A DNA stretch of 64,000 nt from an uncultured Bacteroidales bacterium (lineage in GTDB: Bacteria > Bacteroidota > Bacteroidia > Bacteroidales > UBA932): contig CALUQB010000001.1 of NCBI GenBank assembly GCA_944322815.1, positions 107,054 to 171,053 on the forward strand, written 5' to 3'. Position numbers and translations under genes: made by a program. Positions 34,265-43,664 of the stretch are shown here, one piece after another (position 1 is the first letter of the stretch; each line of letters begins with the position of its first letter). The notes below the pieces were generated by a model that searched no databases, was not told the origin of the DNA, and worked only from the letters and a program-made list of their open reading frames with translations.

Positions 34265-34534
34265 ATGGATTTGATTGAGTATCTTTGGGAAAAATTACCG
34301 GATTTGAGAAGAAAAAAGACAAATATGAACATATCTCCGGATTTTCTGAGCAGGGAAAAGGCTTCCATGATCAGAAAAAACCGGCAGGTCATATATCTGA
34401 ATGATAAGGAAATGGCTGCAATAAGCGAATATTGCAGCCGTTTCAAGGTCAATACCAAATCCGTACTTTTCCGTCAGGCCATCATGGAAAAGGTCCTGAA
34501 GGAACTTGATTCCAATCCGCCTACATTGTTCTGA
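34265..34534 (+). CDS. Small conserved hypothetical protein, possible ribbon-helix-helix-like
   Basis: I place the start at 34265 (MDLIEYLWEKLPDLRRKK), giving 89 residues; an open frame upstream to 34043 crosses the inverted repeats and is not protein-like. A second start at MNISPDF is possible. The core VIYLNDKEMAAISEYCSRF followed by VNTKSVLFRQAIMEKVLKEL reads as a strand and two helices, as in small DNA-binding proteins, but no family is recognised. The end LDSNPPTLF looks conserved-like. It is convergent with the zinc peptidase gene. Confidence 0.65.
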   Translation: MDLIEYLWEKLPDLRRKKTNMNISPDFLSREKASMIRKNRQVIYLNDKEMAAISEYCSRFKVNTKSVLFRQAIMEKVLKELDSNPPTLF

Positions 34535-34547
34535 CTTTTATCAGAGG

Positions 34548-35216
34548 TCAGTCCCTGCGGGCCAGCCCTATGTAGTATAGCAGCGTGGCGAGCGAGCCGA
34601 TGGCGGCTATCACATAGGTATATGCAGCCCATTTCAGTGCATCTACAGCCATCGGCTGCGTATTTGCATCTGTGATACCGGCATTCTTCAGCCATGATAC
34701 GGCTCTGGCGCTTGCGTTGATTTCCACAGGAAGAGTGGCGAAACTGAAAAGCGTAGTGACTGCGAAAAGCGCGATGCCGAACCAGAGCAGTCCCGGGAAG
34801 ATTCCCATGAGCAGTACTCCGAGCAGCAGGATCCACTGTACGATATTCGATGCGAAATTCACCATCGGGACAAGTGCCGTGCGGAATTTCAGAGGCGCGT
34901 ATCCTTTCGCATGCTGTATGGCGTGTCCGCATTCGTGTGCAGCAACGGCTGCGGCAGCTACCGAAGCGTTGGAGTAGACCCCTTCGCTGAGGGCTACGGT
35001 CTTGTTCGTCGGATTGTAGAAGTCCGTCAGCATGCCCTTTGTGGGAACGACCTGAACATCGTAGATGCCGTTGTCATGAAGCATTTTCATGGCTATTTCA
35101 GCCCCTGTCATCCCGTTGCTTGTCGGGACTTTAGAATATTTGCCGAATCTGCTGGTCAGCATGCTCTGTACTATCATGCTGAGGATCATTATGACTATAA
35201 GTATAAACCAGATCAT
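34548..35216 (-). CDS. Membrane-bound neutral zinc metallopeptidase (YugP-like)
   Basis: The 222-residue protein starts with a membrane anchor (MIWFILIVIMILSMIVQSML) and has the zinc motif AAHECGHAIQHAKGY, with HECGH at 94-98. Two further hydrophobic segments follow in the second half (IVQWILLLGVLLMGIFPGLL, LLWFGIALFAVTTLF). The region NPTNKTVALSEGVYSNASVA is typical of this family. Its substrates are not known. Start and length are as expected, and it stands alone, divergent from alr. Confidence 0.9.
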   Translation of the reverse strand: MIWFILIVIMILSMIVQSMLTSRFGKYSKVPTSNGMTGAEIAMKMLHDNGIYDVQVVPTKGMLTDFYNPTNKTVALSEGVYSNASVAAAAVAAHECGHAIQHAKGYAPLKFRTALVPMVNFASNIVQWILLLGVLLMGIFPGLLWFGIALFAVTTLFSFATLPVEINASARAVSWLKNAGITDANTQPMAVDALKWAAYTYVIAAIGSLATLLYYIGLARRD

Positions 35217-35325
35217 AAAAATTCTTTCAGTTTATGTATGAAAATTATCGGGAAGCACCTTATTTGCAAAAATTGAGCCTGTCAGTTCCTGTCATGAAAG
35301 CCCGGATGGGTATTGTCATAAAAAA

Positions 35326-35365
35326 TTGGAATGGAGTGCAAAAAATGGTAATTTTGCACTCCATT
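35326..35365 (+). promoter_or_regulatory. alr promoter embedded in a 14-bp perfect inverted repeat
   Basis: A -33-like TTGG (35326-35329) and -7 TAATTTTG (35349-35356), about 20 nt apart, drive alr. AATGGAGTGCAAAA (35330-35343) and TTTTGCACTCCATT (35352-35365) are exact reverse complements with an 8-nt spacer, spanning the promoter and expected start site. This would suit a dimeric repressor site or an RNA hairpin in the leader. Confidence 0.65.
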
Positions 35366-35394
35366 TTTCAAAGAGGTAAATATTGAATCAAGTC

Positions 35395-36501
35395 ATGAGG
35401 GAAAATGATTTTTCGAGGCTGGAGATAAACCTTCCGAACTGTCTGGAAAATTACAGGTATTTCAGGTCTTGTATCAAGCCTGAAACCAGGCTTCTGGTGC
35501 TGGTCAAGGCAAATGCTTACGGTCACGGTGCCGTGGAATTCGCTTCCATGATGGAAAAGGCCGGTGCAGACTATCTGGCCGTAGCATATCCGGTGGAGGG
35601 TGTAGAGCTGAGAAAGGCCGGAATATGGTCTCCTATACTCGTGCTGACGGCAGGGACGGACTTTTTCGAGGAGATCATCGACAATGCTCTGGAACCGGGG
35701 ATTCCGAATCTCGTGACATTGAAGGAATTCTGCGAGGTGCTGGAGTCCAGGGGACTGGAAAACTTTCCGGTACACATAAAGCTTGATACCGGCATGCACA
35801 GACTCGGTTTCATGACCGGCGAATTGCCGGCACTGACAGAATTTCTGAAAGACTGCAAAAGTGTCAGGGTCAAGTCTGTCTATTCCCATCTTGCTGCGGC
35901 GGAGGATCCGGCCAGTGATGACTTTACACTCGGACAGATAGAGATGTTCAGAAGAAATGCGGATGCTCTGACCTCCGTTCTTGGCTACAGACCCATGTAT
36001 CATATACTGAACTCTGCCGGTATAGAACGTTTCCCCCAGTATCAGTTCGATATGGTGCGTCTCGGGATAGGTATCTACGGAGTGAGCGCACTGCCGGACG
36101 TGCATCTGGCTCCAGTGGCGTCTTTCAAGTGCAAAATACTGCAAATCAAACATCTTTCTCCTGAAGACGGGACCATAGGCTATGGCCGTCACGGGCATAT
36201 AGCTCCTGCCGGAACGGTGATAGCTACCATCCCTGTGGGCTATGCGGACGGTGTGGACAGACGTCTGGGAAACGGAGCCGTTTCATTCATGCTGAACGGG
36301 CACAGGGTTCCTACGATAGGGAATATCTGCATGGATATGTGCATGCTGGACATTACAGGAGTGCCAGCGGAGGTAGGGGATACAGTGACGGTATTCGGAG
36401 AGGAACCTACGGCGTCAGAGATAGCCGACATTCTCGGTACCATACCTTATGAAATATTCACGTCCGTCCCGAGGCGGATAGAGCGTGTCATAGTGAAATA
36501 A
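35395..36501 (+). CDS. alr: Alanine racemase
   Basis: The 368-residue PLP enzyme makes D-alanine for peptidoglycan. The start is the ATG at 35395 (MRENDFSRLEINLPNC); a TTG four codons upstream is an alternative. The PLP lysine is Lys38 in VLVKANAYGHG. The C-terminal domain has IGYGRHGHI with the catalytic Tyr and IGNICMDMCMLDIT. It is a stand-alone gene with a palindromic promoter upstream and a strong terminator downstream. Confidence 0.96.
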   Translation: MRENDFSRLEINLPNCLENYRYFRSCIKPETRLLVLVKANAYGHGAVEFASMMEKAGADYLAVAYPVEGVELRKAGIWSPILVLTAGTDFFEEIIDNALEPGIPNLVTLKEFCEVLESRGLENFPVHIKLDTGMHRLGFMTGELPALTEFLKDCKSVRVKSVYSHLAAAEDPASDDFTLGQIEMFRRNADALTSVLGYRPMYHILNSAGIERFPQYQFDMVRLGIGIYGVSALPDVHLAPVASFKCKILQIKHLSPEDGTIGYGRHGHIAPAGTVIATIPVGYADGVDRRLGNGAVSFMLNGHRVPTIGNICMDMCMLDITGVPAEVGDTVTVFGEEPTASEIADILGTIPYEIFTSVPRRIERVIVK

Positions 36502-36584
36502 CGGCGGAAAGCCTCTGGTAAATATAAAAGGCGGTGTCGCCTCACCCTCAATGCCTTGCATTTTATCAATTCTGATACAACTGA

Positions 36585-36623
36585 AGAGACTGCGCCAAAA
36601 TTCACCATTTTGACACAGTCTCT
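36585..36623. terminator. Bidirectional terminator between alr and the DJ-1 gene
   Basis: AGAGACTG (36585-36592) pairs with CAGTCTCT (36616-36623), with an inner CAAAAT/ATTTTG stem (36596-36601, 36607-36612). It is followed by T residues on the plus strand and A/T-rich sequence on the other side, between convergent genes. Confidence 0.8.
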
Positions 36624-36644
36624 TTTCATTCTGTCCTGAGGGCA

Positions 36645-37220
36645 TTACAGCATCATGCCGGCTTTGACCTCGGCAGCTTTTTCATCTCCTGCCAGATATG
36701 CCAGGATGGCCAGGCCGAAAGGTATCGACAGTCCCGGGCCGCGGCCTGTAATGATGTTTCCGTCTGTTTCCACATCATTGCCGGCGTATTTTACGCCATG
36801 CTCGAGAAGCGGTTTCTCGAATCCGTCATAGCAGGTCATTTTCTTTCCGCTCAGACCTGGAAGCCGGCTCAGCACCACGCTTGGAGCAGCGCAGATTGCT
36901 GCCACTGCACCGCCTTCGGCATAGTGTTTCTGCATGAGTTCCATCAGCTCTGTCTTGTCAGCCAGATTTGTGGAGCCCGGCATACCTCCAGGGAAGATCA
37001 TGACATCGTTTTTGCCGGAGCAGGATGAACCGGCAGCAGCTTTGAACTCGCCGAATGTCAGGTCTGCTACCACAGTCACATTATGGGCGCTGGTCACGTA
37101 CTTGTCTTCGTAAATCGAAACCGTTTTTACCGGTATTCCTCCTCTTTTCAGCACGTCACCTGTCGCGAGGGCTTCGGTCTCCTCGAAACCGTTTGCCAGA
37201 AAAAGATATACACCTTTCAT
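36645..37220 (-). CDS. DJ-1/PfpI family protein
   Basis: The 191-residue DJ-1 fold protein has the conserved acidic site GFEETEA (11-17), the FPGGMPGSTNL loop and the nucleophile elbow AAICAAPSVV with Cys110. Family members act as deglycases, chaperones or cysteine-based stress proteins; the ThiJ-like name is often given, but the true reaction is not settled by sequence. It is a single gene between a terminator and the metalloprotease-like lipoprotein gene. Confidence 0.92.
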   Translation of the reverse strand: MKGVYLFLANGFEETEALATGDVLKRGGIPVKTVSIYEDKYVTSAHNVTVVADLTFGEFKAAAGSSCSGKNDVMIFPGGMPGSTNLADKTELMELMQKHYAEGGAVAAICAAPSVVLSRLPGLSGKKMTCYDGFEKPLLEHGVKYAGNDVETDGNIITGRGPGLSIPFGLAILAYLAGDEKAAEVKAGMML

Positions 37221-37256
37221 AGTTCAGGATTTTGATTGATATTCTACAAATATAAT

Positions 37257-39092
37257 CTATTCCGTCACTACTTGCACGCCATCTTCAGGATATTCTGCCA
37301 TATAGAATGGAAAATACCCTTTGAACCGTTCCTGCCCGTTTTCATCAGTATAATAATATGTCAGCTGCTTTACTGGTGGGAAATGCTGTACATTGCTTTC
37401 TCCTTCTTCGAATATAATCGGCTTTATATGATCTATAAGAAGATAATGATCAGGACGGATAGAATCAGAAGTGATATCTTCGTTAAAATAGTATTTTAGA
37501 GCATAGTCAAGATAAACGCGGTCCTGTAATACAGGATCTTCGAAAGTGATAGTCGGGCCTTGAGAACCGGCTGTCACATTGAAAGCTTCTTCCGGAAGAG
37601 GATAAAACCCGTCAAGTGTCGCATAATATATGGATTGCGGACAATCCCAAATGACCCAGTCAGGCTCTATCGTAAAGTTCGGCTTATAGTTAAGTCTTGT
37701 GAAATAGAATATTTTGTCTTTGACATCTGACGGACCGTTAACTAATCTGGCATCCACACGGTATTTCCCATAATCATTGAGAGTCACTTTTGTTTCCCAT
37801 TCCGAAACTTTGGATAGTGTTACATTCTGATAGTCTCCATTTTCGTAATGTATATCCCCTATGGAGAATTCAACGTATGCATCGGGATAAGCAGGATGCT
37901 TGTATTGCCATTTGACAGTATATGCTGTGCCTATATTGACGAAAGACGGGTAATCCAGTGTTTCTTCGATTTCCTTTACTTCATAGCCGATGAGATCTTC
38001 TTCGCTTGTCCCTCTCTCTTTTCCGTCCTTTCCATATACTATTACTGAAATACTGCATTTGCCGCTTTCTGTAAGCGAGAAGTCTATCGTATTGTCCGAA
38101 GACTTCTTCTCGATATCCGTACCGGCACCGTCAGTATATTCGATTTTAATACCGTATAAAATATCTTCCATCGGTTTGACGCTTTCGAACGGAAGGATCT
38201 TTATCCTGTAGTCAACTCCTGCGCAGAGTATTCTTCCTGTCACCTTAGTTTCATCTCCGTCATTTGCCACGGTATATATTTCATATTCCAGATCATCTAT
38301 CGGACGTAGAGGGTACATTAGAGCCAAATCCTCCCTGTCGTATCTTGTCAGACCAGACCAGTATCCTCCGAGCATGGGGTCAATTTCGTCTGACGGTCTC
38401 ATTATGGTTTCCACTTCATCATCGTTTGTTTCTGATACGTGTGGCGATTCATCAGAATCCTTCAGCCCGATAAGATGTCCCATAGCATGCATTATGGCGT
38501 ATTTGCGCTGATCCTGATCCAGATAATCCCAGATATAATATCCTGTATTAATGGTAATCCTGCCATTCAGATTACCGATCAGGGGTGTAACTGTCACCAG
38601 AGCAGACCCGAATGCAAAAGACGGAGTAGATGTTACTTCTATGGCAGCACTCGCTTCAGTCGGATAAGCACCTGTCGTACTGAAAAATAAATTGCAGTCG
38701 TCTATGGAATTCCATTCGGATATGGCTTCTTCCAAAAGCATGTCGCTGTTACTCATCACATCCATCTGGGACTTGTCCAGTCGTATCTGCTGCTGAGTTT
38801 TTGTTAGCCTCGTAGTTTCTGCATTCATTTTTGTTTGCGGGACGGATCTGCTGGCTTTCAATTCGTCTTTATAAAATACAAGCTCATTTGATACGAGATA
38901 GTATTCATCAAAGATCTGTACGGATGTAGTATCATATCCCCATCTGGATAAAAGCTGCATATCAGCATTATACGTATCTACGGTTACTGATGCGTCTTCT
39001 TTTATCCTGATTTCGTCGGCAAGCTCATCCACGCTGCAAGACATAACCGGACACGCCAATGCAATAAAAGCAAATAAAAGATTCTTTTTCAT
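37257..39092 (-). CDS. Metalloprotease-like lipoprotein with catalytic Glu replaced (HAMGH)
   Basis: The 611-residue lipoprotein (MKKNLLFAFIALACPVMSCS) carries a metzincin/M57-like region. KYAIMHAMGHLIGLKD (198-212) has the zinc ligands of HExxHxxGxxD/H but Ala203 in place of the catalytic Glu, and the following ETIMRPSDEIDP resembles the Met-turn. A beta-rich C-terminal half of about 330 residues follows. It may bind rather than cut its target. Its signal peptide and the DNA around its start are nearly identical to those of the two small lipoproteins directly upstream (gap 24 bp), so the three probably form one operon. Confidence 0.8.
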   Translation of the reverse strand: MKKNLLFAFIALACPVMSCSVDELADEIRIKEDASVTVDTYNADMQLLSRWGYDTTSVQIFDEYYLVSNELVFYKDELKASRSVPQTKMNAETTRLTKTQQQIRLDKSQMDVMSNSDMLLEEAISEWNSIDDCNLFFSTTGAYPTEASAAIEVTSTPSFAFGSALVTVTPLIGNLNGRITINTGYYIWDYLDQDQRKYAIMHAMGHLIGLKDSDESPHVSETNDDEVETIMRPSDEIDPMLGGYWSGLTRYDREDLALMYPLRPIDDLEYEIYTVANDGDETKVTGRILCAGVDYRIKILPFESVKPMEDILYGIKIEYTDGAGTDIEKKSSDNTIDFSLTESGKCSISVIVYGKDGKERGTSEEDLIGYEVKEIEETLDYPSFVNIGTAYTVKWQYKHPAYPDAYVEFSIGDIHYENGDYQNVTLSKVSEWETKVTLNDYGKYRVDARLVNGPSDVKDKIFYFTRLNYKPNFTIEPDWVIWDCPQSIYYATLDGFYPLPEEAFNVTAGSQGPTITFEDPVLQDRVYLDYALKYYFNEDITSDSIRPDHYLLIDHIKPIIFEEGESNVQHFPPVKQLTYYYTDENGQERFKGYFPFYMAEYPEDGVQVVTE

Positions 39093-39151
39093 AGTGTTGT
39101 GATATTAAATGGTAAATCAATCGATTTTTACAAGATTTCCGTAATAGTAAT
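39066..39151. repeat. 86-bp perfect direct repeat, copy 1
   Basis: Identical to 39681-39766. It covers the start and signal peptide of the 611-residue lipoprotein gene, the 24-bp spacer and the 3' end of the 39117-39707 gene. It marks the unit boundary of a tandem duplication with a 615-bp period. Confidence 0.92.
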
Positions 39152-39707
39152 GATGGTATGGTGCATCCGGATCGTATTCGAAATACCTCTTCACTACATT
39201 TAATCTGTATTTGTGAGAATAGAAAGTCATATCATTTTCGACCTGATATAGTTTCAACCGGAATTCATAATCCCCTTCTTCTGGAATGACAACATCTAAC
39301 TGTTTTTTATAGTCATGTATGTCACCTGGATTATAAATCGGACTCCATTCGTGTTCTGCTTCAAACAGCCAACTAAAATATTCCTCGCTTCTGTCGTTTG
39401 TTATTACTGGAGTATTGACTGGATTACCATTAAGTCCTCCTACTTGAAATTGAAGGTCCTTTCCCTTGAACATTTCAAATGATGCATCGACTCGTTTTCT
39501 AAATATCGTATCATTTGGTATATCATACGCCATGTGTATGAAATAAATATCACCATCTCCGGTGCCTTCTCCTCCCCATAAATCAATAGGGGAGTATAAT
39601 TCTACAATCGGCTGGTCCTGGTTCAGTTCCGTATTGTCAGGCTTTTCGCTGCATGCCACAGCCATACTGGCTAATGCAGCAAAAGCAAATAAAAGATTCT
39701 TTTTCAT
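39117..39707 (-). CDS. Small lipoprotein of unknown function, paralog A
   Basis: This 196-residue lipoprotein (MKKNLLFAFAALASMAVACS) has a probable beta-sandwich (VDASFEMFKGKDLQFQVG, VVIPEEGDYEFRLKLYQVEN) and a His/Tyr-rich tail (YHHYYYGNLVKID). It is a tandem paralog of the gene at 39732-40322, nearly identical at both ends and diverged in the middle (SWLFEAEHEWSPIYNPGDI versus DNLFSSEGEWEPDFIVGDA). I do not recognise the family. It is in one run with the paralog and the metalloprotease-like gene. Confidence 0.75.
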   Translation of the reverse strand: MKKNLLFAFAALASMAVACSEKPDNTELNQDQPIVELYSPIDLWGGEGTGDGDIYFIHMAYDIPNDTIFRKRVDASFEMFKGKDLQFQVGGLNGNPVNTPVITNDRSEEYFSWLFEAEHEWSPIYNPGDIHDYKKQLDVVIPEEGDYEFRLKLYQVENDMTFYSHKYRLNVVKRYFEYDPDAPYHHYYYGNLVKID

Positions 39708-39766
39708 AGTGTTGTGATATTAAATGGTAAATCAATCGATTTTTACAAGATTTCCGTAATAGTAAT
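39681..39766. repeat. 86-bp perfect direct repeat, copy 2
   Basis: Second copy of the repeat at 39066-39151. It spans the start of paralog A, the spacer and the 3' end of paralog B. Recombination between copies would delete or add one lipoprotein gene. Confidence 0.92.
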
Positions 39767-40322
39767 AATGGTGTGCGGCATCAGGGTCGTATTCGAAATA
39801 TCTCTTTACTACATTTAATCTGTATTTGGGAGAATAGAAAGTCAGATTATTTTCGACCTGATATAGTTTCAACCGGAATTCATAATTCCCTTCTTCTGGA
39901 ATGACAACATGAAGTTCCTTGTAATAATCATGTGCGTCTCCTACGATAAAATCAGGCTCCCATTCTCCTTCCGATGAGAACAGGTTATCGAAGTATTCTT
40001 CGTTTCTGTCGTTTGTTATTACAGGAGAATTGAATAGATGATCTATGTCTTTCCCTACCTGGAATTGAAGGTCTTTTCCATTGAACATTTCAAATGATGC
40101 ATCGACTCGTTTTCTGAATATCGTATCATTGGGAATATTGTACGCCATGCATATAAAATATATATCACTGGCTCCGGTGACTTCTTCACCTAATACATCA
40201 ATAGAAGAGTACAATTCTACAATCGGCTGGTCCTGGTTCAGTTCCGTATTGTCAGGCTTTTCGCTGCATGCCACAGCCATACTGGCTAAGGCAGCAAAAA
40301 TAAATAGTAAATTCTTTTTCAT
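39732..40322 (-). CDS. Small lipoprotein of unknown function, paralog B
   Basis: This 196-residue lipoprotein (MKKNLLFIFAALASMAVACS) is the tandem paralog of 39117-39707. Both share the acidic linker EKPDNTELNQDQPIVELYS, the RKRVDASFEMF segment and the YYYGNLVKID tail. Differences cluster in three central segments, as expected if those face a variable partner. Function is unknown. Upstream lies a run of inverted repeats and a decayed third copy. Confidence 0.75.
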   Translation of the reverse strand: MKKNLLFIFAALASMAVACSEKPDNTELNQDQPIVELYSSIDVLGEEVTGASDIYFICMAYNIPNDTIFRKRVDASFEMFNGKDLQFQVGKDIDHLFNSPVITNDRNEEYFDNLFSSEGEWEPDFIVGDAHDYYKELHVVIPEEGNYEFRLKLYQVENNLTFYSPKYRLNVVKRYFEYDPDAAHHYYYYGNLVKID

Positions 40323-40547
40323 AGTGTAATATAACGTCAGTTCGACGAATTATTTTACTTAGTACCAGAGACTTCGTCGAACTGACGTTACGATTTCTTC
40401 GAAATCTCCTTCCTTTTACGTGTCACCCCTCCTAAATCCTCCCCTTCGTATGGGAGGACTTGCCTACGGATTCGTTCCACGAATCCTCTAAAAGAGGTAG
40501 TTCTCTGAAATTCACTGCGTTCTTTTCATCGAACTCACGTTAATATA
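40323..40547. repeat. Cluster of consecutive inverted repeats, no gene
   Basis: Five hairpins follow one another. TAACGTCAGTTCGACGAA (40332-40349) pairs perfectly with 40373-40390. GATTTC/GAAATC is at 40392-40406, CCTCCC/GGGAGG at 40438-40457, GGATTCGT/ACGAATCC at 40468-40486 and CCTCT/AGAGG at 40485-40497. No open frame is convincing. A further ATCGAACTCACGTTA near 40530 echoes the first arm. It looks like an intergenic repeat element or RNA-structured leader upstream of the lipoprotein genes. Confidence 0.7.
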
Positions 40548-40635
40548 TTATGTGGTGGGAGAATTATGTCTTTCCCGGCGCACGTAACCGCAATAATGAT
40601 GCCCCATATCAGGATCGTATCCGACGTCTTCTGGG
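40548..40635 (-). pseudogene. Decayed 3' end of a third lipoprotein paralog
   Basis: The minus strand reads VGYDPDMGHHYCGYVRRE, which matches the C-terminal FEYDPDAAHHYYYYGNLVK of the two intact lipoproteins at most positions, including YDPD and HHY. Only about 28 residues remain; the 5' part ends at the infB terminator hairpin. This suggests the array once had at least three members. Confidence 0.6.
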
Positions 40636-40693
40636 GCAATAATAAAGACAGTTCCGGTAGAGTTCAATCTGCCGGAACTGTCTTTATTATTGC
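40636..40693 (-). terminator. infB terminator with 22-bp perfect arms
   Basis: The arms 40636-40657 and 40672-40693 are exact reverse complements of 22 bp, beginning GCAATAATAAAGACAG, and are extended by a short inner stem. The hairpin lies 20 bp after the infB stop. Confidence 0.78.
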
Positions 40694-40713
40694 AAGTCTG
40701 TCGGAACAATGCT

Positions 40714-43608
40714 CTATAGTGTTCTCTTGATTTCGACGATGGTGTAGGCTTCCACAGTGTCACCTACCTTGATATCGTTGTAGCCGGCAATGTTCAGACC
40801 GCAGTCCAGACCGCTGACCACCTCTTTCACATCATCCTTGAACCGTTTGAGAGAGCCGAGTTCTCCGGTGTAGACCACGATACCGTCCCTGATCACGCGG
40901 ACTTTGGCGTTTCTTGTCAGCTTGCCTTCACGCACCATACATCCGGCGATGGTACCGACTTTCGAAATCTTGAACGTCTCCATGACTTCAGCCGTCGCAG
41001 TGACCTCTTCCTTCTCTTCCGGAGCCAGCATACCCTCGATACCGCTCTTGACTTCATTGATGGCATCGTAGATGACCGAATAGAGCCTGATTTCGATTTC
41101 CTCTTTTTCAGCGAGCTTTCTCGCATTGGCCGAAGGCCGTACCTGGAAACCTATGATGATGGCATCGGAAGCGGCGGCCAGCAGTACGTCCGACTCTGAT
41201 ATCGCGCCCACTGCCTTGTGGATGACGTTCACCCTGACCTCTTCAGTGGACAGTTTGATGAGAGAGTCTGACAAGGCCTCGATGGAACCGTCAACATCTC
41301 CTTTCACGATGATGTTGAGTTCCTTGAAGTTTCCTATCGCTATTCGGCGTCCGATCTCCTCGAGAGTCATGTGCTTCTGTGTCTTGATGCCCTGGATTCT
41401 CAGGAGCTGCTCCCTCTTGTTCGCTATGTCCTTGGCTTCCTTTTCGTCTGCCATCACGTTGAACGAATCTCCTGCAGTAGGGGCCCCGTTGAGTCCGAGT
41501 ACTGATACCGGCGTGGACGGACCGGCCTCTTCGACCTTCTGTCCGCGCTCGTTGAACATGGCCTTCACCCTTCCCGTGTAGCATCCGCTCAGCATGATGT
41601 CACCGACATGAAGTGTACCGTTCTGTACCAGAACCGTAGCCAGATATCCGCGTCCCTTGTCCAGCGACGACTCTATCACGGCACCGGCTGCCCGCCTGTG
41701 CGGATTCGCTTTCAGGTCCAGAAGCTCGGCTTCGAGCAGGACCTTGTCCAGAAGCTTGTCGACGTTTATGCCTTTTTTTGCGGAAATTTCCTGACACTGG
41801 TATTTGCCGCCCCAGTCTTCCACGAGGATATTCATGTTCGCCAGCTGTTCCCTGATTTTGTCAGGATTGGCTCCCGGCTTGTCTATCTTGTTGATGGCGA
41901 ATATCATAGGTACGCCTGCGGCCTGAGCGTGGTTTATGGCCTCCACAGTCTGCGGCATGATGGCGTCATCGGCGGCGATGATGATGATGGCCAGGTCTGT
42001 CATCTTGGCTCCGCGGGCACGCATGGCCGTGAAAGCTTCGTGTCCCGGAGTATCCAGGAAAGTGATTTTCTGTCCGCCTGGCAGCACTACGTTATATGCT
42101 CCGATATGCTGTGTGATACCTCCTGCTTCACCGGCTATGACATTGGACTTCCTGATATAGTCAAGCAGAGATGTCTTTCCGTGGTCGACATGTCCCATGA
42201 CTGTGATTACAGGAGGTCTCGACTCGAGGTCTCCGTCATCGTCCGTTTCCTGCTCAATGGCCTCTGTCAGGTCTGCGGTCACGAATTCCACTTCGTATCC
42301 GAATTCTTCGGCTACGAGCACTAGCGCTTCCGCATCGAGTCTCTGGTTTATCGATACCATCAGACCGAGATTCATGCAGGCAGCAATGACTTTCGTTACA
42401 GGAGTGTTGTTCATGAGGGTGGCCAGATCGTTCACTGTCACGAATTCCGTCACCTTGAGGACTTTCTTGTCCATTTCCCTCATCTCGTTCTCTTCCTGCA
42501 TTTTCTGCGAGGCCAGTTCCCTCTTTTCCCTTCTGTGCTTTGCACCGAGGTTTGTCTTGTTCTTGGTCTCGTTCATCCGGGCGTATGTTTCCTTGATCTG
42601 CTTCTGGATTTCCTTCTGCATCTCTTCGGCCTCGGCCTCGGTCATCTGCTTGAAGCGGTCTCTCTTCTTGCCGCCTTTCCCGGAAGCTCCTGAAGTGTTC
42701 CTGGCAGCATTGTCATTGCCCTTGTTCTTCTTCTTGTCTTTTTTTGAAGAACTGTTGTCCTGTTCGTTCCCTATTTTGCTGACATCCACCTTCTGGCTTC
42801 CGCCTTTGGCTATCCTTTCCCTCTTCTTGTTCTTTTTCTTGCTGTCGAACTGGGAAAGGTCTATCTTGTCCACGATCTTCGGTCCCTGAAGTTTCTCCAC
42901 CTCTATCTTTATTTCACGTACTTCATGGCGCTTTTCTTCCGGATTTACTGCAGGAACTTCGTCCTTTTCTTCATGATTCCGGACTTCGGCCTCCTTAACG
43001 GCCGTCTCTGCTGCAGACAAGGTGTCGTTTTTCTCCGGAGCCTCCGCCTGTACGGCAGCCGGAATATCTTCCTTTTTCTCAGGTTCTGCAGTTTCTTTCA
43101 CAGGTTTGTTTTCCGGAGCCTTGTGCTTCTTCTCGAACTGAGAGAGGTCTATCTTGTCCACGATCTTCGGTCCGGTGATTCTCCCGGAAGGAGCTGCGGT
43201 TTCAGGTGCCGTATCTTCTTTCGGTTTCTCCGGTTCCGGCTCTTTCGTTTCAGGAACATGCTTTTCCGGAGCAGGCGTACCGGCTGCAGCCTGCCCTGCC
43301 GGAGTCTCGGAAGACAGATTGGACTTTATGATGACTTCCTTGATGACGCTGTCCTGATCTTCTTCCGTGTTTTTCTTCTTGGCCCCGAGCTCGATGATCT
43401 CTTTCAGCTTGATGGCCACTTTCTCCGAGTCCTGTTTCAGCTTCTGTTCGTCCCCGAACTTGGCTTCTATGGCTGGCAGATATGAATCCGAGATCTTTGC
43501 ATTCGGATTCATTTCCACTTCGGCTCCTTTCTCCTTCAGGAAATCCACGAGGGTCTGAAGGCCGATGTTGAACTGTCTGGTAAGTTTGCTTAATCTTATT
43601 TCTGCCAT
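40714..43608 (-). CDS. infB: Translation initiation factor IF-2
   Basis: The 964-residue GTPase delivers initiator tRNA to the ribosome. A short N-terminal helical domain ([20 protein letters not shown]) is followed by a long Lys/Glu/Pro-rich linker with two copies of [13 protein letters not shown], then the G domain (about 465-630) with [20 protein letters not shown] and NKIDKPG. Domains II-IV follow ([19 protein letters not shown]). It is the last gene of rimP-nusA-infB, 56 bp after nusA. Confidence 0.98.
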   Translation of the reverse strand: MAEIRLSKLTRQFNIGLQTLVDFLKEKGAEVEMNPNAKISDSYLPAIEAKFGDEQKLKQDSEKVAIKLKEIIELGAKKKNTEEDQDSVIKEVIIKSNLSSETPAGQAAAGTPAPEKHVPETKEPEPEKPKEDTAPETAAPSGRITGPKIVDKIDLSQFEKKHKAPENKPVKETAEPEKKEDIPAAVQAEAPEKNDTLSAAETAVKEAEVRNHEEKDEVPAVNPEEKRHEVREIKIEVEKLQGPKIVDKIDLSQFDSKKKNKKRERIAKGGSQKVDVSKIGNEQDNSSSKKDKKKNKGNDNAARNTSGASGKGGKKRDRFKQMTEAEAEEMQKEIQKQIKETYARMNETKNKTNLGAKHRREKRELASQKMQEENEMREMDKKVLKVTEFVTVNDLATLMNNTPVTKVIAACMNLGLMVSINQRLDAEALVLVAEEFGYEVEFVTADLTEAIEQETDDDGDLESRPPVITVMGHVDHGKTSLLDYIRKSNVIAGEAGGITQHIGAYNVVLPGGQKITFLDTPGHEAFTAMRARGAKMTDLAIIIIAADDAIMPQTVEAINHAQAAGVPMIFAINKIDKPGANPDKIREQLANMNILVEDWGGKYQCQEISAKKGINVDKLLDKVLLEAELLDLKANPHRRAAGAVIESSLDKGRGYLATVLVQNGTLHVGDIMLSGCYTGRVKAMFNERGQKVEEAGPSTPVSVLGLNGAPTAGDSFNVMADEKEAKDIANKREQLLRIQGIKTQKHMTLEEIGRRIAIGNFKELNIIVKGDVDGSIEALSDSLIKLSTEEVRVNVIHKAVGAISESDVLLAAASDAIIIGFQVRPSANARKLAEKEEIEIRLYSVIYDAINEVKSGIEGMLAPEEKEEVTATAEVMETFKISKVGTIAGCMVREGKLTRNAKVRVIRDGIVVYTGELGSLKRFKDDVKEVVSGLDCGLNIAGYNDIKVGDTVEAYTIVEIKRTL

Positions 43609-43664
43609 ATATAAAATTTAAATTCAGATTATTGCGGGGAGGCTGGTTCATCCCCAATGTCTTG

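Noticed and set aside
36415-36645. 76-residue minus-strand ORF between alr and the DJ-1 gene
   Set aside because: Overlaps the alr 3' end and the terminator hairpin; no family resemblance.
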